Positions 21,264 through 34,800 of a DNA stretch of 64,000 bases are shown here, piece after piece. Within the stretch, counting starts at the first letter, position 1; each line of letters opens with the position of its first letter. The stretch lies in NCBI GenBank assembly GCA_001600875.1, contig BCLD01000004.1:632553-696552 (forward strand), in the 5' to 3' direction. The stretch is from Solicoccozyma terricola. Its lineage: Eukaryota > Basidiomycota > Tremellomycetes > Filobasidiales > Piskurozymaceae. A program made the translations under genes and the position numbers. Below the pieces are notes generated by a model. That model searched no databases. It worked only from the letters and a program-made list of their open reading frames with translations, and was not told the DNA's origin.

Positions 21264-24200
21264 ATGCCAGTCCTTAGGCCTCCTCACACTATCATGTCCG
21301 CCTCAAAGCCTAGGACCCCGCCACCACCGCCACCACCAGCACCAACCTCCTCCTCCTCTGCTGCTCAGTCACAAACCAGGATGCAGATTCCCTCTGCGCC
21401 TTCAACATCGTCGACCAATAACGGGATCAAGCCGATATCATACTCAAACATCCCTAGCCAGCCATTACGGTCAAGCCAACGAAGTATAAGCAACGTTCCA
21501 GAGCGAAACCCAGCCTCATTACCTACTTTCAACCCACGGAGCGCGGGCGGGAATGGCAATATCCTCTCTGGACTATTATCAGGCTCCAAGCTCGCAGCCA
21601 AAGCTCGCTCCTCGGTCGACTATATCACAACCAACGCGAAACCCGTCCGTTCTGCACTGCAGAATGCTTCTTCGTACATTGCAAGCACGACAGGACTAAT
21701 AGAATCTCATGTACCAGAGAGTAACGACAAGGAGAAGACGTGGGGAGAATGGGCAAGGGAATGGACGGAAAAGAGGAACCAAGAAGGGAAAGGGACAGAA
21801 CAGTTGTATGTTTTGCCTGGTTGGTGCGTGAGGGTGGAGAGGCCTGGTACAATATCAGATGGTGGGTGGTCTGAATTTAATTTCCTCTTTCCCGCGGCCT
21901 GTGCTGATTGAATGTCGTGCTCGTGAATTGTTCCTCGAAATGTTCCTACCTCAGGCGGCCTGACCCCGTTCGATCTTCACGTCTCCACATCTGGATTCTG
22001 CACATATCTTAGATCGCCAGAGTATGCAACTCGAAGTCAAAAGGTGTTTATGAGAATAGCAAAAGGTGTGCCTTGCAGACTCTTTTGCATATTTTTTGTC
22101 CCCACATCAGCTGATCATACACCCCTGCCTCTAGGCTTCGCTGCTCTGCCCAAGCTACCTGACGTTCCAGCCAAGATCATGGAACACGCCAACCTTGCTT
22201 CATTGCCAGAGTCACCACCGGAGCTCGCGAAGAATCCATTACGAGGTGGACCCGGTGCTCTTAATGCGCAGGAATCGGCGGCGATGTCTCCATCTCAACC
22301 TAGTCGACAGTTCTCCACCGACCCAGCATTCGCGAACATGTCCGAAGCTCAACTACGAGCATTCCACGCAAACCTCGACAGTCGGCTACAACCGTTCTGG
22401 AGCTCGGTCCTCCAGCGACGCATCGCCATTTCAGTGTATACAATCCCTCTCCCACCTGCACATCATCATAGACATCGACGTCTTAACCCCCATGAACATG
22501 ATGAATCTGTTCTACCGGATGAAGAGGACGAGCCGTTGCTCCGAGGTATGCTATCGACGAATGCACAGGGACAGTTTTCGCAAAAAATCGTTATTCCATG
22601 GGAGAGAATATGCTCTCATCCTCCCAGTCTCGCAATGGCTTTCGCTCCACCTCCGCCCATTACCGGACCGTTACCCAAGGTCGATGACACCGGTGCCCAC
22701 GGCGACCAATCATCCGACGCATGGGCTTTGTATATTCGCGCCGAGCTTCTCTCTGAAGGTGGACCCAATCGACTTCCACCTTCCGCTACAGCACTTCCAC
22801 CAGGTCAACCTGCCAAATTCTCCAGTGGTTCGTCAACGGAATCACCCAAACTACTCCCTCCAGATACGCCATCCCGAGACGAATCAGCCAATGCGTTCTT
22901 CTCCCCGACTGCAGTACCCATCTCTGCTGGATCAGGCGGGAATGGAGGAGGTCTACTCGCTGTCGGCAAGACCGCGGTTCATTCAAGTGTGGTCACCCCG
23001 ATTGCTGGAAGCCAGGGTGTGAGAGTGATTTCGGATTTAGATGATACGGTGAAAACATCGGAGATTCTTTCTGGTGCAAGGCAGGTTTTTCGGTGAGTGG
23101 ATTTGGGGTTGGAAATCGGTTAGGGCCGATGAAAGGAGGCCGTGAAAGGACAATAACCGTTAAAAAATGAATCTCCACAGCAATGTCTTCTGCAAATCCG
23201 TCGATGAGATGGCTGTACATGGCATGGTGGATTTGTACTGCCGATTGGCACAGGAAGGTGTAGCTGGGTAAGCTCCTTCTGGCTTTCTGCGTGCTAGGTA
23301 AGGCGGCCCTTCAAGCGCTGATCACCTCGATCTCAACTCCAGGTACCACTACGTCAGCAACAGTCCTTCGTATCTTTTCCCGGTTCTCACCGACTTTTTC
23401 AAACATAATCCATTCCCTGGTGGCTTCTCATTGAAGGTGAGCGATGCGGGGCCACATTTGGTCTCTTTTTTGTTTTTGGGGGGAAAAAATCACGCTGACG
23501 CAACAGTCATTTTAACACATTCACCAGCTCAAATACTACGGGGGTGGCAATCTTATCAACGGACTATTCGAACCCGCCGGTCAAAGAAAACGACCTGGGA
23601 TCATCGAAGTGCTGGATTCATTCCCGAAAGCCAAGTTTGTATTGATCGGTGATAGTGGAGAGCAAGATCTCGAGCTCTACGTCGCCATTGCAAAAGAACG
23701 ACCGGAGCAGGTCCTATCTATCCTCATCAGGGATGTGACTTCCAGCTTTGCTGCGAAGCGACGGAGTGACAATAACAGGACGACCACGACGGACAGCTTA
23801 CTATCGGGCAATGGAACGCCAAGAAGATCGCGAACTGGTTCTCCGAAACGACAACCTACGCAGAGTGCTGTCGATTTAAGATTGCTGAATGAAGCTCTGT
23901 CTGAAGAACCCGAAGCGATCGGATCACGAAGACGTTCTGTCAGTGGTGGTTCAACTGCGACATCGGACGACGAGTCGATGGAGAACAAGGCGAAATCCAT
24001 CGCTAAGAGGATGTTGAAGAAGACGAGGTCGCCGGGAGTACCGAAGATGACGTCGATGAGTAGCCTGGAAGATCAGGAAGGGAGGATCTTGTCAAAAGCT
24101 TCGAGACAATCTTCGAGTTCGTCGCTTGCGAGTGTGGGTGTGGGTGAGCGTGGGGGTGTGGATGTGGGTGTGGGTGGTGCGATGGAGGACAGCGCGGTGG

Positions 24201-24532
24201 CGATGGGACGCGGTGCGCGTACGTCCACTGCCGACACGGAATTCAACGAGACTGTGGAAGACGTGGGAGCGACCGACTCGACGTCTTTGCCGGTGTCCGA
24301 GTCGACTGAAGAGCTTGCGGAGATGCGACATGACATGGAGGTGCTGACTGCTCAGCAGCTCAAGCTTCAACGACGCGCCGAGGAATGGGTGACGAGGATG
24401 ATGGTTGCGAGGAAGCAGTTGCCTGTGGATTTCCCTCTGCTGTTTTTCCAAAACCCGGCTGAGATCGAGGAGGTGATTGCGAGTAAGGTGAGGGCGGTGG
24501 TTGCTGAGTGGGAGGTGAGGGAGACTGTATAG
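21264..24532 (+). CDS. APP1: Phosphatidate phosphatase App1 (DUF2183 family)
   Basis: Mg2+-dependent phosphatidate phosphatase that yields diacylglycerol; in yeast it sits at cortical actin patches and links lipid turnover with endocytosis. In-frame ATGs at 21264 and 21294; the second opens MSASKPRTPPPPPPPAP. Landmarks: RSSVDYITTNAKPVRSALQN, a beta domain containing PFDLHVSTSGF and RRIAISVYTIP, then the catalytic segment RVISDLDDTVKTSEI (DxDxT) near 23020-23060. Later exons give NVFCKSVDEMAVHGMVDLYC, YHYVSNSPSYLFPVL, FKHNPFPGGFSLK, LKYYGGGNLINGLFEPAGQR and KFVLIGDSGEQDLELYV, the conserved DUF2183 core. The C-terminus is Ser-rich with a coiled segment (ELAEMRHDMEVLTAQQLKLQ) and a GTGTGGGTGT-type microsatellite coding VGV(G/E) repeats. 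At least six exons. Confidence 0.9.
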
Positions 24533-24746
24533 ATAGGCGGGGGCGGGGGGGGGATTGTGTATGGGATGACGTGGTGGAGCATTCGCCACCGAGACTTTTG
24601 TTGGACGCACATCGAGAGAAGGCTGGACACGCGTAGAGAAGGAAGGGAAGGACAGGGTGGGCCATACATGTACATCCCACATCCCATACATCCCAGACAC
24701 CACAGCAGCAGCCACCACCCCCATCACACACACACACACACCCCGC

Positions 24747-27374
24747 ATGATCCTCACAGACCTCATCCTCGCAAAGAAGGGTCCGCTCGCAAAGGTATGG
24801 ATATCAGCTCATCATGAGAGGAAACTGTCCAAGGCACAGGCGTTGCAGGTCGATGTCGAGGAGACAGTAGGTCAGTAGCAGCCAGCCCATCCGCCGCTCC
24901 ACCGCTCCACCTCTCCCCACCGTCCATGCTACTCGCCATAGATGACTGACTTACACTCCTGCCGCCGCGACTCCCTCCTGGCCAACAGAGGCCATCCTCG
25001 ACCAAGACGCAGAACCCATCGCGCTTCGAATGTCCGGTCAACTCATGCTCGGAGTCGTGAGGATCTACTCCCGGAAAGTACAATACCTTTTCGATGATTG
25101 CAAGGATGCGAGGGAGAGGATCGTCATGGTTAGTGCACATTGTATGGGATCCAGTGACGGGCATATGGTGTCAATGTTGACGGGTTTCCCTCTACGAATT
25201 GCTGCCCATCTAGGCATTCCGACCTGGTGCGGTGGATTTGCCAGAGGATCAACTACGAGCTTCGCGAGCTGCTATCACTCTTCAAGACCGGAACATGGAC
25301 TTTGATATGATCTTGGGCGACCTAGCATTGTAAGTCGGTGATGTCAACGACGTGCTGATACGAATCATCTCATCGCGCCGCTGACATCGCCCTGATCTCT
25401 GCCCGAATCGCTCCATTCAACTCTCTCAGCAACTTCCAAAAGGAATTTCGACCTCGAGGAACCCACGTCGCCGACGCAGCAGACATCACTCTCCCACGGA
25501 GTCGTTTCTACGCCGAGTCCAATCGATCATTTTCGGTCCAGCCACAATCAGACTCTGGACAGGATTCGCAAGAGGAAGGCATGGATCTCGAGTTGGACAT
25601 GGGAGACGAAACGTTGTCGTTGGAGTTTGCAAGGCACAACGATCAAGGCAGCAGAAGGTCTAGCATCGCCTCCGAGTTGAGAATGGCTCAGCGGGCTTTC
25701 AGTAAAGGTAGTGACAAAGCGAGTCAAAGGTCTCAATCGAGAGACATCGCGCCGTTCGAATTAGAAGGTAGCGAGGCGGACGGAGTCGTTAGAGAGAATC
25801 ATGCAATGGAACTAGATGAACCCATCGATTTAGGGTTGGATATGGGTTTTGGATTTGACTTTAGTGGTGGTGCGGACGTCAACATGGCGGATGGTGGTGT
25901 TACCGGGGATGATGATAGGCAGCGCAGAGAATGTGAGTGCGGCCCGTGATAGCAACAGCCCACCCACCCTCGAAAGTCCGACTGGTATTTAACGTCTTTT
26001 CCTTTCAATCCAGCTACCCGCTTGTCAACACCTCCTCCTCTTGACGACCTCGTCGGCGATCAATCTTCCCTCGCAACAATCACCCCTCGTACGGCTGCTC
26101 GTATCTCCAAACTCGTTCAGACACGCGACGCACATGCCCAAGCGGACAAGCCGCCAAGGAAGAAGGTCCGTGTTATGGCGGTGGATGAAGAGATCGAATT
26201 GCAAATGGAGCGAGGTCAGGGTCAAAGGCGAGACACGACCGCCATCCTTGGCAAAGTGAGTGGCATGCCTTTCCTGCGTAAGATTCACATCATTACCTGC
26301 ATGTCTGACCGCGAGGGACCATCATAGGAAAACTTCGTTCCAGCTAACGAAGCGATCATTGCAATGATGCATGTCCGAGAGGACCCTCAAGCCTTCTTCC
26401 TCCCCACGATCAAACGTGGGAACGAGACTTACTTCGTCGGAGGGCTTCCAGGGATGGCGCCCCAGCTCGCTGAGCTCTTCACATTTCCTACCAATGTCCT
26501 CCGTCGTCGCTCCGATCCTGCAAACCTTGTCGAAGGGGAGAATGATAGAAGGAAGAGGCTGAGAACAGGTGTCGATGAAGATCTCGAGGATGATGGGGAG
26601 CTCGAGCTCGGCCGTTACGACGGTAATCCTGCATTAAGTGACAGGCGATCTCGACATGCTAGCAAGCTTGCCGACGGATTCGACGGTGCAACGGACACCG
26701 GTCTTGATGGCGGAATGCAGGAGGACATGGGAATGGACTTTGACATCGGTGGCGATGATACGATGGGAGACCAGCTGCCCAACAGAGACATGACCGCCGA
26801 TGAGCCCAGCCAACGGAGTGTCGCTCGTGCAGCATCCGTCGCTGCCAGTATCGCATTTGGCGACCACCTCGACAAGAGCGACCTCGAGTGCCCCATCGCA
26901 ATCTTTGACAGCCGACCTGTCGGTCCATCCGGCTCTCTATCTCAATCGCAAGTTTCAGCAACCCAATCGGCCTACCTCGACGAATCTGCTTCTGCCCTCA
27001 GCAGGCGCAGGTCCGGGTACAGTCAGAACACTATTCAGGCCGAGGCGTTACTGCGACGCGAGCTCGGTGTGACAATGGAAGAGGAAAGTAACAGTCAACA
27101 GGCAGAAGATGAGGAGAAAGCGCTGAGTTTCCAGAAGGTGTCTGAGAAGGTGGGTGGCTGGTGGCTCGACTGCTTGACCGGTGGTGCTCCAAACGCTGAT
27201 TCATCTTGCTTCTTTCAGGGCTCTCGACGAGCTGCCTCGTCTTTCTTCTTCGAGCTGCTGGTGCTGGGCACACGGGACAGCATCAAGATCAAGCAGGACA
27301 CGCCATATGATGATATCATAGTGACCGCAAAGCCGAATCTCTGGCACTCTGCAGCCACCGGAGTAGCCGCTTGA
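24747..27374 (+). CDS. RAD21: Cohesin kleisin subunit Rad21/Scc1
   Basis: Kleisin that closes the SMC1-SMC3 cohesin ring and is cut by separase at anaphase. ATG at 24747 opens MILTDLILAKKGPLAKVWIS, followed by AHHERKLSKAQALQVDVEET; a GTCAGT intron then joins to EAILDQDAEPIALRMSGQLM, LGVVRIYSRKVQYLFDDCKD and AFRPGAVDLPEDQLRAS. This is the complete N-terminal Rad21/Rec8 domain that binds the SMC3 neck. The middle is acidic and disordered with many Ser and basic clusters, where separase sites would lie. The last exon, SRRAASSFFFELLVLGTRDS, IKIKQDTPYDDIIV, is the winged-helix C-terminal domain that binds SMC1. FRPG.V.LPED fits Rad21 better than meiotic Rec8. The 5' leader has a (CA)n run at 24724-24740. 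Six or more introns. Convergent with POT1-like. Confidence 0.93.
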
Positions 27375-27595
27375 TGGATTGGATGTTTTAGATTTTTCTT
27401 GGTGCTGACCGTCATTTTGCTGTAGTGTGTGTGTTCGAGTGTAGTAAATCAGTGTATGCTTTTTCTTGGGTTGCATTTATGACGACATGATCTCTTGCGC
27501 TTGATCATCATTTTTCGTAAGCGACACTGGAAATGCGATTGATCCACGTTTGTCGACAAGGGATAAATATACAACAGACATATCGGAAAGTGTTC

Positions 27596-30500
27596 TCAAC
27601 GACCAAGCTCAGTCATATCGAACGCACGGAACATGCGATGCTCCTGCCCATCGTCAGGCGAACGCGCCCAGAACGACTCGATACTCCAATCTATGATGTG
27701 GAACGGCCGCTCTCCATCATGTTTCGTACCCATTAACAGGTCGCCGACCGTTCTGCCTGCGTTTGCAAGGCTCTTTTGGGTGTCCAGCAGATCTCCGGGG
27801 GATGTTGGGTAAGGTGGCAGTGGCTCGAGCATTTCAGCCTGTGAAAGTAGAGTGTCAGGCGAGCCCATGATTAGCTAGCAACAAACGTGCTCACAATATG
27901 GGGATGCCACATCTGCACGGGTAATTGACTGTCTGGCTCGCTCTGACCCCGCAGCATAACTACAAAGCGATAGCGATACTCTGCATTGCGATTCTTTCGG
28001 TCATTGCAATGCTCGCAATTGAAGCAGCGAAATCTACATTGGCCATGATCAGCATGCATGCATTAGTATGATAACACCAATCGGACTCACCTTCGATCGC
28101 ATGTTTTACACCAAGCAATGATAAAATCGTGTGATTTCCCAGGGAACATCGAGGCTACTTTAGCCTTGATCCGAAAGCGATTTGGAATAGTCTGATTTGA
28201 TAGGATATCGCGCATACTGCTGACATGCGCGGTGGTGTGACGGGTACCAACAAGGTCCGCGTAAACATCTATGGGATCAGACGTCAGTCAGCAAATATCA
28301 GGGGCTCCAATGCCATGGTAGTCTCACCTGGTTTGACTACTTCCGCAATTAGTGCCTCTGGTACGTCGCCGCTCACCATTGAGCGTATAGACGCCTCCTT
28401 TCGCCTGCATGTTGGTCAATCTCAGCACGGGCAGTCTTAAGCAAGGAAGGACGTCACTCACCGCAACAGTTCCTTGACGGCATCGCTCTCAGGACTCAGT
28501 ACCTTCCAAGTCGTACCATCCTGGGCGTCTCTCCGGCCTTGCGCACTGTGAGATTGCCTCAATGCCCCTTGTATGCCATTCACACCCATCTTCGCAAGCA
28601 GATTCCTCATCGATATAAATGTGCCCGATGCAAGCACCCCCCTGGCTCCGGTTGCACAACCTTCCCAAAGCGTGATTTCGGTGACCATACCCGGCATCCG
28701 GAGACCAGGGCGTCGATAATTCTCTCTTTCCAAGAAAAATTCAGGATGGAAGGAGTAATCCGTGACGTAGACTTCAAGCCTTGGTTCTTTGCCAGCGATG
28801 CCAACGATCTGATTGATAGGTGGTCGAGAAGGTCAGTACCTTTGCTGTAACTTGCAAACCGCATGGGGACATTTCACCTCGACCGCGTTGATATCACAAA
28901 AATGACCGGGCACAAGCTCTGCCAGCGTCATTTGAGGTCTGGAATTTTGGAGTGAGAGCTGATTAGGTGCACCCTTGACGGTGGTAGCATACCAGTCGCA
29001 GACGCGCTGCATTTGTAGCATCTCCAACGAAGAAAAGGCGGGATACTTGGGTTCGCGAGTTCGTTGTCCTTGATGCATGGTATACCGACCGTCTGATGAC
29101 TTGACAAGCAGAGCGAACTGCCATATCTGCTTGGCGGCGCCTTTTACGGTCAATCGACCAAAATTGTTATCGGGGTTGGTCTACGTCAAAGGTTATCGAC
29201 CTGCGATGAGCAAGCGGGGCGCGCTGGCATCGCGACGATCTCTCGTTACAGCACTCACAAAACCATTGCGTATGAGCAGACATGAACCTGGCTGTATGTC
29301 CTCTGGCAGCTTCAACTCATCAACAGAAAAAAGGGATATTTTAAGGTAGTCATCATCCTCCCAAAGCGTCGGGTCCTGAACATTGAAGTTGACGAGATAG
29401 TCTGGGAAGTTGCCTTGTTCCATCAGTGTTCGAGCTTCGAAGTCTGATTCAAGCTCGACGCCCCGATCCAGCTACTCACCTCCTGTTCTGTGCACAGTTC
29501 GTTCTACATTTCGTACCGCGACAATTAAATCCACTCTCTCCCCGAGCGGCTTAGACTGCTTGTCCATCGATCTGACATTTCTGTTACCTGCACCAATGCT
29601 CGCCAACGTCCTGTACTCGAGCGTTTTCTGCCTGAGACCCTCGTTGTACTCGATGCTCAGCGTTGGATCAGCAACGTACGCAGCGATAGCTCGCTGTTGA
29701 AGCTGCAGCCGCTGTTCTTCGCGTTTGTTGTTCTCTTCGGCTTTCTTGGAAGCCTTGCGAGCGAATTTCTGTTCCTTTTTCGTCTGCTTGGCGAGACGCG
29801 AAGAGACGGCATCGCTTGTTGATGTTGTCACTGAGGGGGGTTCTGTTCGAAGATCCGAGCGAGTGGCCGAGATGGATCGAATTGACGTGGTGGTATTTGG
29901 GTTTGGGTTGACGATGGTGGCGGGTGTTTGTGGTGGTGGGGCAGCTGCCTGTTGCGCAGGCAGCTGAGCTTGGATCAGATCGGGAGTGCTGGTCCGCCGC
30001 TGAGCATTCGGGACCCGCAACGTCGGTGGTGCTGGCGTGACAAGGTCCGCATGGGTAGGTGTGACGACCTCCTGTACCAGTCGTGGAGATAGTCGAGGTG
30101 ACTCCACTCTCCCTCGTTCCTCTTCATCCTCCATATCCTCATCCAAATCATACATTCCAGCGCCTACGATCTCGTCCGCCTCCAATTCCCCCCCAGCGAC
30201 ATCCATCCTATCCTTCCTCGCATAACCGTCATCCTCGTCCTCTGACTCCCAATGTCGGAATGATTGAGGCAGTTCCTCCATCGGAGTCGACCCGGCCTTT
30301 GCTACCCCCTTCCCTTTAGAAGCTGTACTTGATTGAGTTCCTGATCCGCTATTTTCATCGGAAACGTTGCTAGTGGTAATACCAATCCGACGAGTAGGAG
30401 CGACGATCGTTTGTCTCAACGGATGGAGTTCGACGACAACATCACTGATTGGTCTGACTGGAGTTGGAGGTGGTTGTGAAACCGATGGCGAATTCGAGAT

Positions 30501-31551
30501 GATCGGGTCGAAATCCAACGGATCGTACGTCGTTCCTCTCTCGCCGAATCCTGCATTCTCATTCCTACCAACCTCGATACCCACAGCTCCGACCGCATCT
30601 TCCTTCGCCAAACCACCCAAAACCGTCCTCGTTAAATCTGACAGATTTTTTTTCTTTTTTTGCAATGGGGCTACGACGACGGGAGCTTGTGGGACTTGAT
30701 CAGATGCTAGCCAACCTGATACCATTGATTTTATCGATGTGGATCCAACTGTAATCTCCGGGTCCTCGTTTGATCTCCTTCGTTTTCGAGAGGATTCGGG
30801 GTTGTTCACTGATGCAGCATGTAGTGGAGGTGCTAACAGCTCGGGATCTACTACCATTGAGCGAGTGGTGTCGAATGACGCGATGGGACTTGCATGTGGG
30901 GATGACACAGTTGATTGGGAGGAGTCTTGAGAGACCCATGATGGTGCACATGGACCTACGTTGGGGATGATACCCCATCAGGGAGGTAAAGAGGATGAGA
31001 AAATGCGTTGTGCACGATTTCTTTTTCTTATCGTGTCACTCACCAAGACTAAAATCGATGACCTCTTTGATTGTTTCCATCACGCCTGCCCCGTCCTCCA
31101 AAACAATCGCATTCCCACCTTTCCTCATGACGACCTCAACGTCCATCATGTTCTTCTCCTGCACTCTGACGACCTTGATCGCGTCTTGTTCATTTTGCGG
31201 TTCCTCTCCATCCGTTCCTCCAGCGGAGACACGAATGACCTTGCCCATGCACGACTTGAGTCTTGTTTCTGCATGTTTAAGAGTCTTGGCGTATTGCTCT
31301 CCACGCGTCGAAGTTGAAGGGATAATCTTGACGTCTACTCTGATTCTATTTGGTGGTGTGACACCTCCTCGGTCGTCTGTGGATGGGGAGAGGATGATCT
31401 GGAATGCGAGTGAGGCTCCGGTGGAATGTGGTGAGAGACGAACGCTGTGTAGTTGGCCCTGGAGCGATGCGGAGAGTGGGAGATGGAACGGCTGGAAGGG
31501 AGAGGATGGTGTGATGATTTGTGCGAGGGATGAGGCGGTGAGGATGACCAT
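27596..31551 (-). CDS. POT1-like telomere single-strand-binding protein with long N-terminal extension
   Basis: Probable shelterin component that binds the telomeric 3' overhang. Exon 1 is 31044-31551 (ATG 31551), exon 2 is 29480-30955; both joins (G|GT, then G|AC) keep frame. OB-fold 1: ERVDLIVAVRNVERTVHRTG, DYLVNFNVQDPTLWEDDDYL, EDIQPGSCLLIRNGF, FGRLTVKGAAKQIWQFAL. OB-fold 2: LAELVPGHFCDINAVEVK, RLEVYVTDYSFHPEFF, EITLWEGCA. C-terminal domain: FRCFNCEHC (Cys pair), YRYRFVVMLRG, LPVQMWHPH, PFHIIDWSIESFWA and a final FRAFDMTELGR. The order and the VTDY(T/S) and C-terminal patterns match fungal and animal POT1. About 620 residues precede OB1. The first about 165 look structured (QLHSVRLS, RIRVDVKIIPST, DAIKVVRVQEKNM) and the rest is Ser/Pro-rich and acidic. 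Total near 1,100 residues against 555-634 in S. pombe and human. Confidence 0.75.
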
Positions 31552-31820
31552 GACTAGGGGGGGTGGGGAGGATGGAGATGGGGATGGAGAGTGAGCTGGG
31601 AGTTGAGCTGGTAGTGTCAACAACGGGGCGGGGTGTTTGTTGACAAAGTGACGCGACGAACATGACGTGTCATTCCCCGCCGCTCCTTGACGGGTCTGAC
31701 CGATTGCACTGATAGCACACACCCCTAGGGCATCCTCAGTGGGACCAGGATTGTCAGTACCCCCCTTCCCCCCCCTCCCCCCCTCCCACCCCCTCCCACC
31801 CCCGTCCCACCACCCACAAC
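31552..31820. promoter_or_regulatory. Bidirectional promoter of the POT1-like and MFS genes, with C-tract cluster
   Basis: 269 bp between divergent ATGs. 31768-31812 is almost pure C on the plus strand in runs of 5-8 broken by T or A (G on the POT1 coding strand), a pattern able to form G-quadruplex or i-motif structures. No TATA box seen. Confidence 0.55.
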
Positions 31821-34800
31821 ATGCTCCACATCGCATCGTTCCGGCTCGACCGCGATGATGTCCGCAGAGGTATCACCCTCTTCCTCGGTATCCTGATCGC
31901 ATTGGCCAGGTGAGCGCATATATACCTACAGCAAACCAACGCCGACCAAATGCTGATAATATCAAAACTGCTCGTTGCCTTACTCCATCGGCATCCCTAC
32001 CCAGTGGATCCAACTATGTAACCAGTCGTTCAATAAGCCTAATCTTCTCAGTTTCCATAGACTGACTCAACTCCATCTCCCCATGTATTCACCCCCTTTA
32101 GGTCTACTCTGGCTACGCACCACAATTAGGATCCCGACTGAACAGCTCGTCAACGCAGATCAATCTGATCGGTATGGCAGGTAAGAGGCCGCCAGGGATC
32201 AACGTCCGATAACTTGACGAGGTAGGGGAATATCTAACGATTTATATAACACTCGTCGATAGGTAATCTTGGAGTGTACCTGAGTGGTCCCTTGTGAGTG
32301 AGCTGTACCGCGCATTAAAAGCCGATGGCTCCCTCCCCCCCCCCCACCCCCTTTGCTAAATCCCGTCTCTTCAACGGGTCATCAGATGGGGTAAACTCAT
32401 AGACAAAAGAGGTCCAAGACTATCCCTCTTCTCCGCTACCCTACTCCAATTCATCGGATATTACGGCGTTCGATTATTTTATAACCGATCAATCGTAATG
32501 GATGCACCTACATTAGATGGAAATAGACATTTGTCGGCAGCGGGTCTGTCATGTCTTGCGTTTTTCATGTGTATGACAGGGGTAGGTGGGACAGCTGGGT
32601 TGTCAAGTGGGATTAATACGGTTGCAAAGAGTTTTCCAGATTCATCGGTTAGTCGGAGAGATGGGGTTTGGATGTTGTGTAAACTTGTGACTGACGACCG
32701 CGCACAGCGAGCAACAGCTACTGGTCTGACCATCGCTGGTTTCGGACTCTCCGCCTTTCTCTTCTCCGCCCTCTCACACTCCCTCTTCCCTGGAGACACA
32801 TCATCATTCCTCCTCCTTCTATCAATCGGTACCGCACTCCCAATGCTCATCGGTGCCTTCTTCCTCCACCCTGTGAAACCAAGAAACGCAGAGGATGGTA
32901 AAATCGCAGAATCAGGATGGGGTCGTGTAGGTGGATACGAAAGTGTGCCTGATGAGCTAGACGACAACGACGACGACGACGTCGTCGTCGATGACATCGA
33001 GGAAGATGATGTGTTGTCGGATCGCAAGCGTGGTGGAATTCCAATCGTCACAGTCCGCACACCATCCCCAGATCCATTCGGAGATCGAACCACTCGATCG
33101 ACGTCCGTTGATCTAATCCGTGGGAGTTCGCCTGAATCCTATGCTTCGCGCCGTCGTCATGAAGGGCCACACGAGATGTCACCGACACGATATGGTGAAG
33201 CCGAGCTTCAGCGATTGTCAGCTAGCACTGACGGAGGGAACGTGAGGTTGTTATCGGATAGAGATGATCCTGAGCTTGGATCCGTGATTAGAGATATCAG
33301 CATCCCTGCGAGCGTTAGGACGTTGGGTGTCAATGAGGTGGATGTGTTTGGGAAGGATTTGATCAAAAAGGGTGACTTTTGGATCATCGTTTTCATTCTT
33401 CTATTACGTGAGTGGACGTCAACGTCGAGGTGGTGGTCCTCTGTTTCTTTTTTTTTTTTCGCTCGAGACGTCGTACTGACGGTTCCCCTGGACGTTGCCA
33501 CCGTTTTCTACAGTCAGCGGCACTGGCCTCTGTTGGATCAACAATGTAGGCAGCGTCACTCTCGCTCTGATCAGCGAAGGGAATCCAGATTACGATCTTC
33601 TAGAAGTATCGAAATATCAAGCGGTTCAAGTTTCCGTGATTTCAATATGGAATTGTCTGGGGAGGGTGGTGTTTGGTAAGTAGGGGGTTTTCTTTTTGTT
33701 TGGAGGAGAAGGAGGAGGCGGGCGGGGGAAGGGTAGTAAACGTGAACGCCCGAACCTTTCTGACCGATGCCGGAATTGGGTTCATCTTATCCAAAAGGTT
33801 TAATATCTGATTTCGCAAAAACCCGACTTCGAATCCGTCGAGTGAGTGTCATACACACCTCTCGTCTCGTTACCCATCTCGCGCCTAAGCCCCTTCCTAA
33901 CATCCCCCTAATTCTCTTCTTTCCGCCGCAGATCTGGTTCATGCCTCTAACATCTAGCCTCTTCATCATCTCTCAAATCTCCGCACAACGAGTACACGAC
34001 GTATCGTCGTTGTGGAAGGTATCTGCATGTTTGGGCATGGCGTATGGTTCCATGTTTAGTCTGTTACCGATTGTCGTGTTGGAGTGGTTTGGATTAGGTG
34101 GGTCGTCCGCGGCGCGCCCCCGGAGGGGGGCGAGGAGAAGGAAGACGCTGAGCCAAAATTCTCTCGGTGATTATAGCTCATTTCGCTCAAGTAAGTAACA
34201 AACGCTCATTATCATCATCCACACACACCCGGGCGATCTTATTGCTAACGTATCTACCACCACCACTCGTCCTTCCACCTAGAATTGGGGATTCGTGTCT
34301 CTCGCTCCAGCTGTAGGAGGAAACATTGCGAATCTGATGTTTGGAAGGATTTATGATTCACATGTGGTGAGTAAAGGAGAGAAAAGGGAAACCACTGGCA
34401 GTCGTCGTCGTCTTCGTTGTGGATTGTCAGTTTGGGGGGATTCAAATCGCTGATATTCTGACTGCAACTTCTTTCCGGTTGGGGTGGGGGTTAATTAGAC
34501 TCCTTCTGCTCCTACTTTGATGAATGAGACGGGTAATCTTGCTATTCGAGCACTGCAAGTTGCTGGGAAGATGATAAAAAGAGCGGGAGGGATGATACCG
34601 AGTGATCGTTCACATGATTGTATGTATTCTTTCTGTTTTTTTTCTTCCTTCTACCCCTTTTCTTGGAATGATGGTTGACGACGCGGGGTTTTTTTTATTT
34701 TTTTTTATTAATTTTTATTAATTTTTATTTTTATTCTTCCTTGTACAAACCACAGGCCTGGTGGGACAACGATGCTACCAAACTTCGTTCCGAATAACCA

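Noticed and set aside
24131..24180. GTGTGGG-type sequence as internal telomere repeat
   Set aside because: The unit is irregular and lies in frame within the APP1 coding region, coding VGVG; it does not match the TTAGGG-type repeats expected in this lineage.
27374..31551. Functional cluster of RAD21 with the POT1-like gene
   Set aside because: They are convergent with separate promoters; shared chromosome biology alone does not show linkage in function.
31036..31836. Minus-strand frame as an independent small gene
   Set aside because: It ends at a strong GTGAGT donor and joins in frame to the next exon of the POT1-like gene; the part above 31551 has no good start and is the C-tract promoter.
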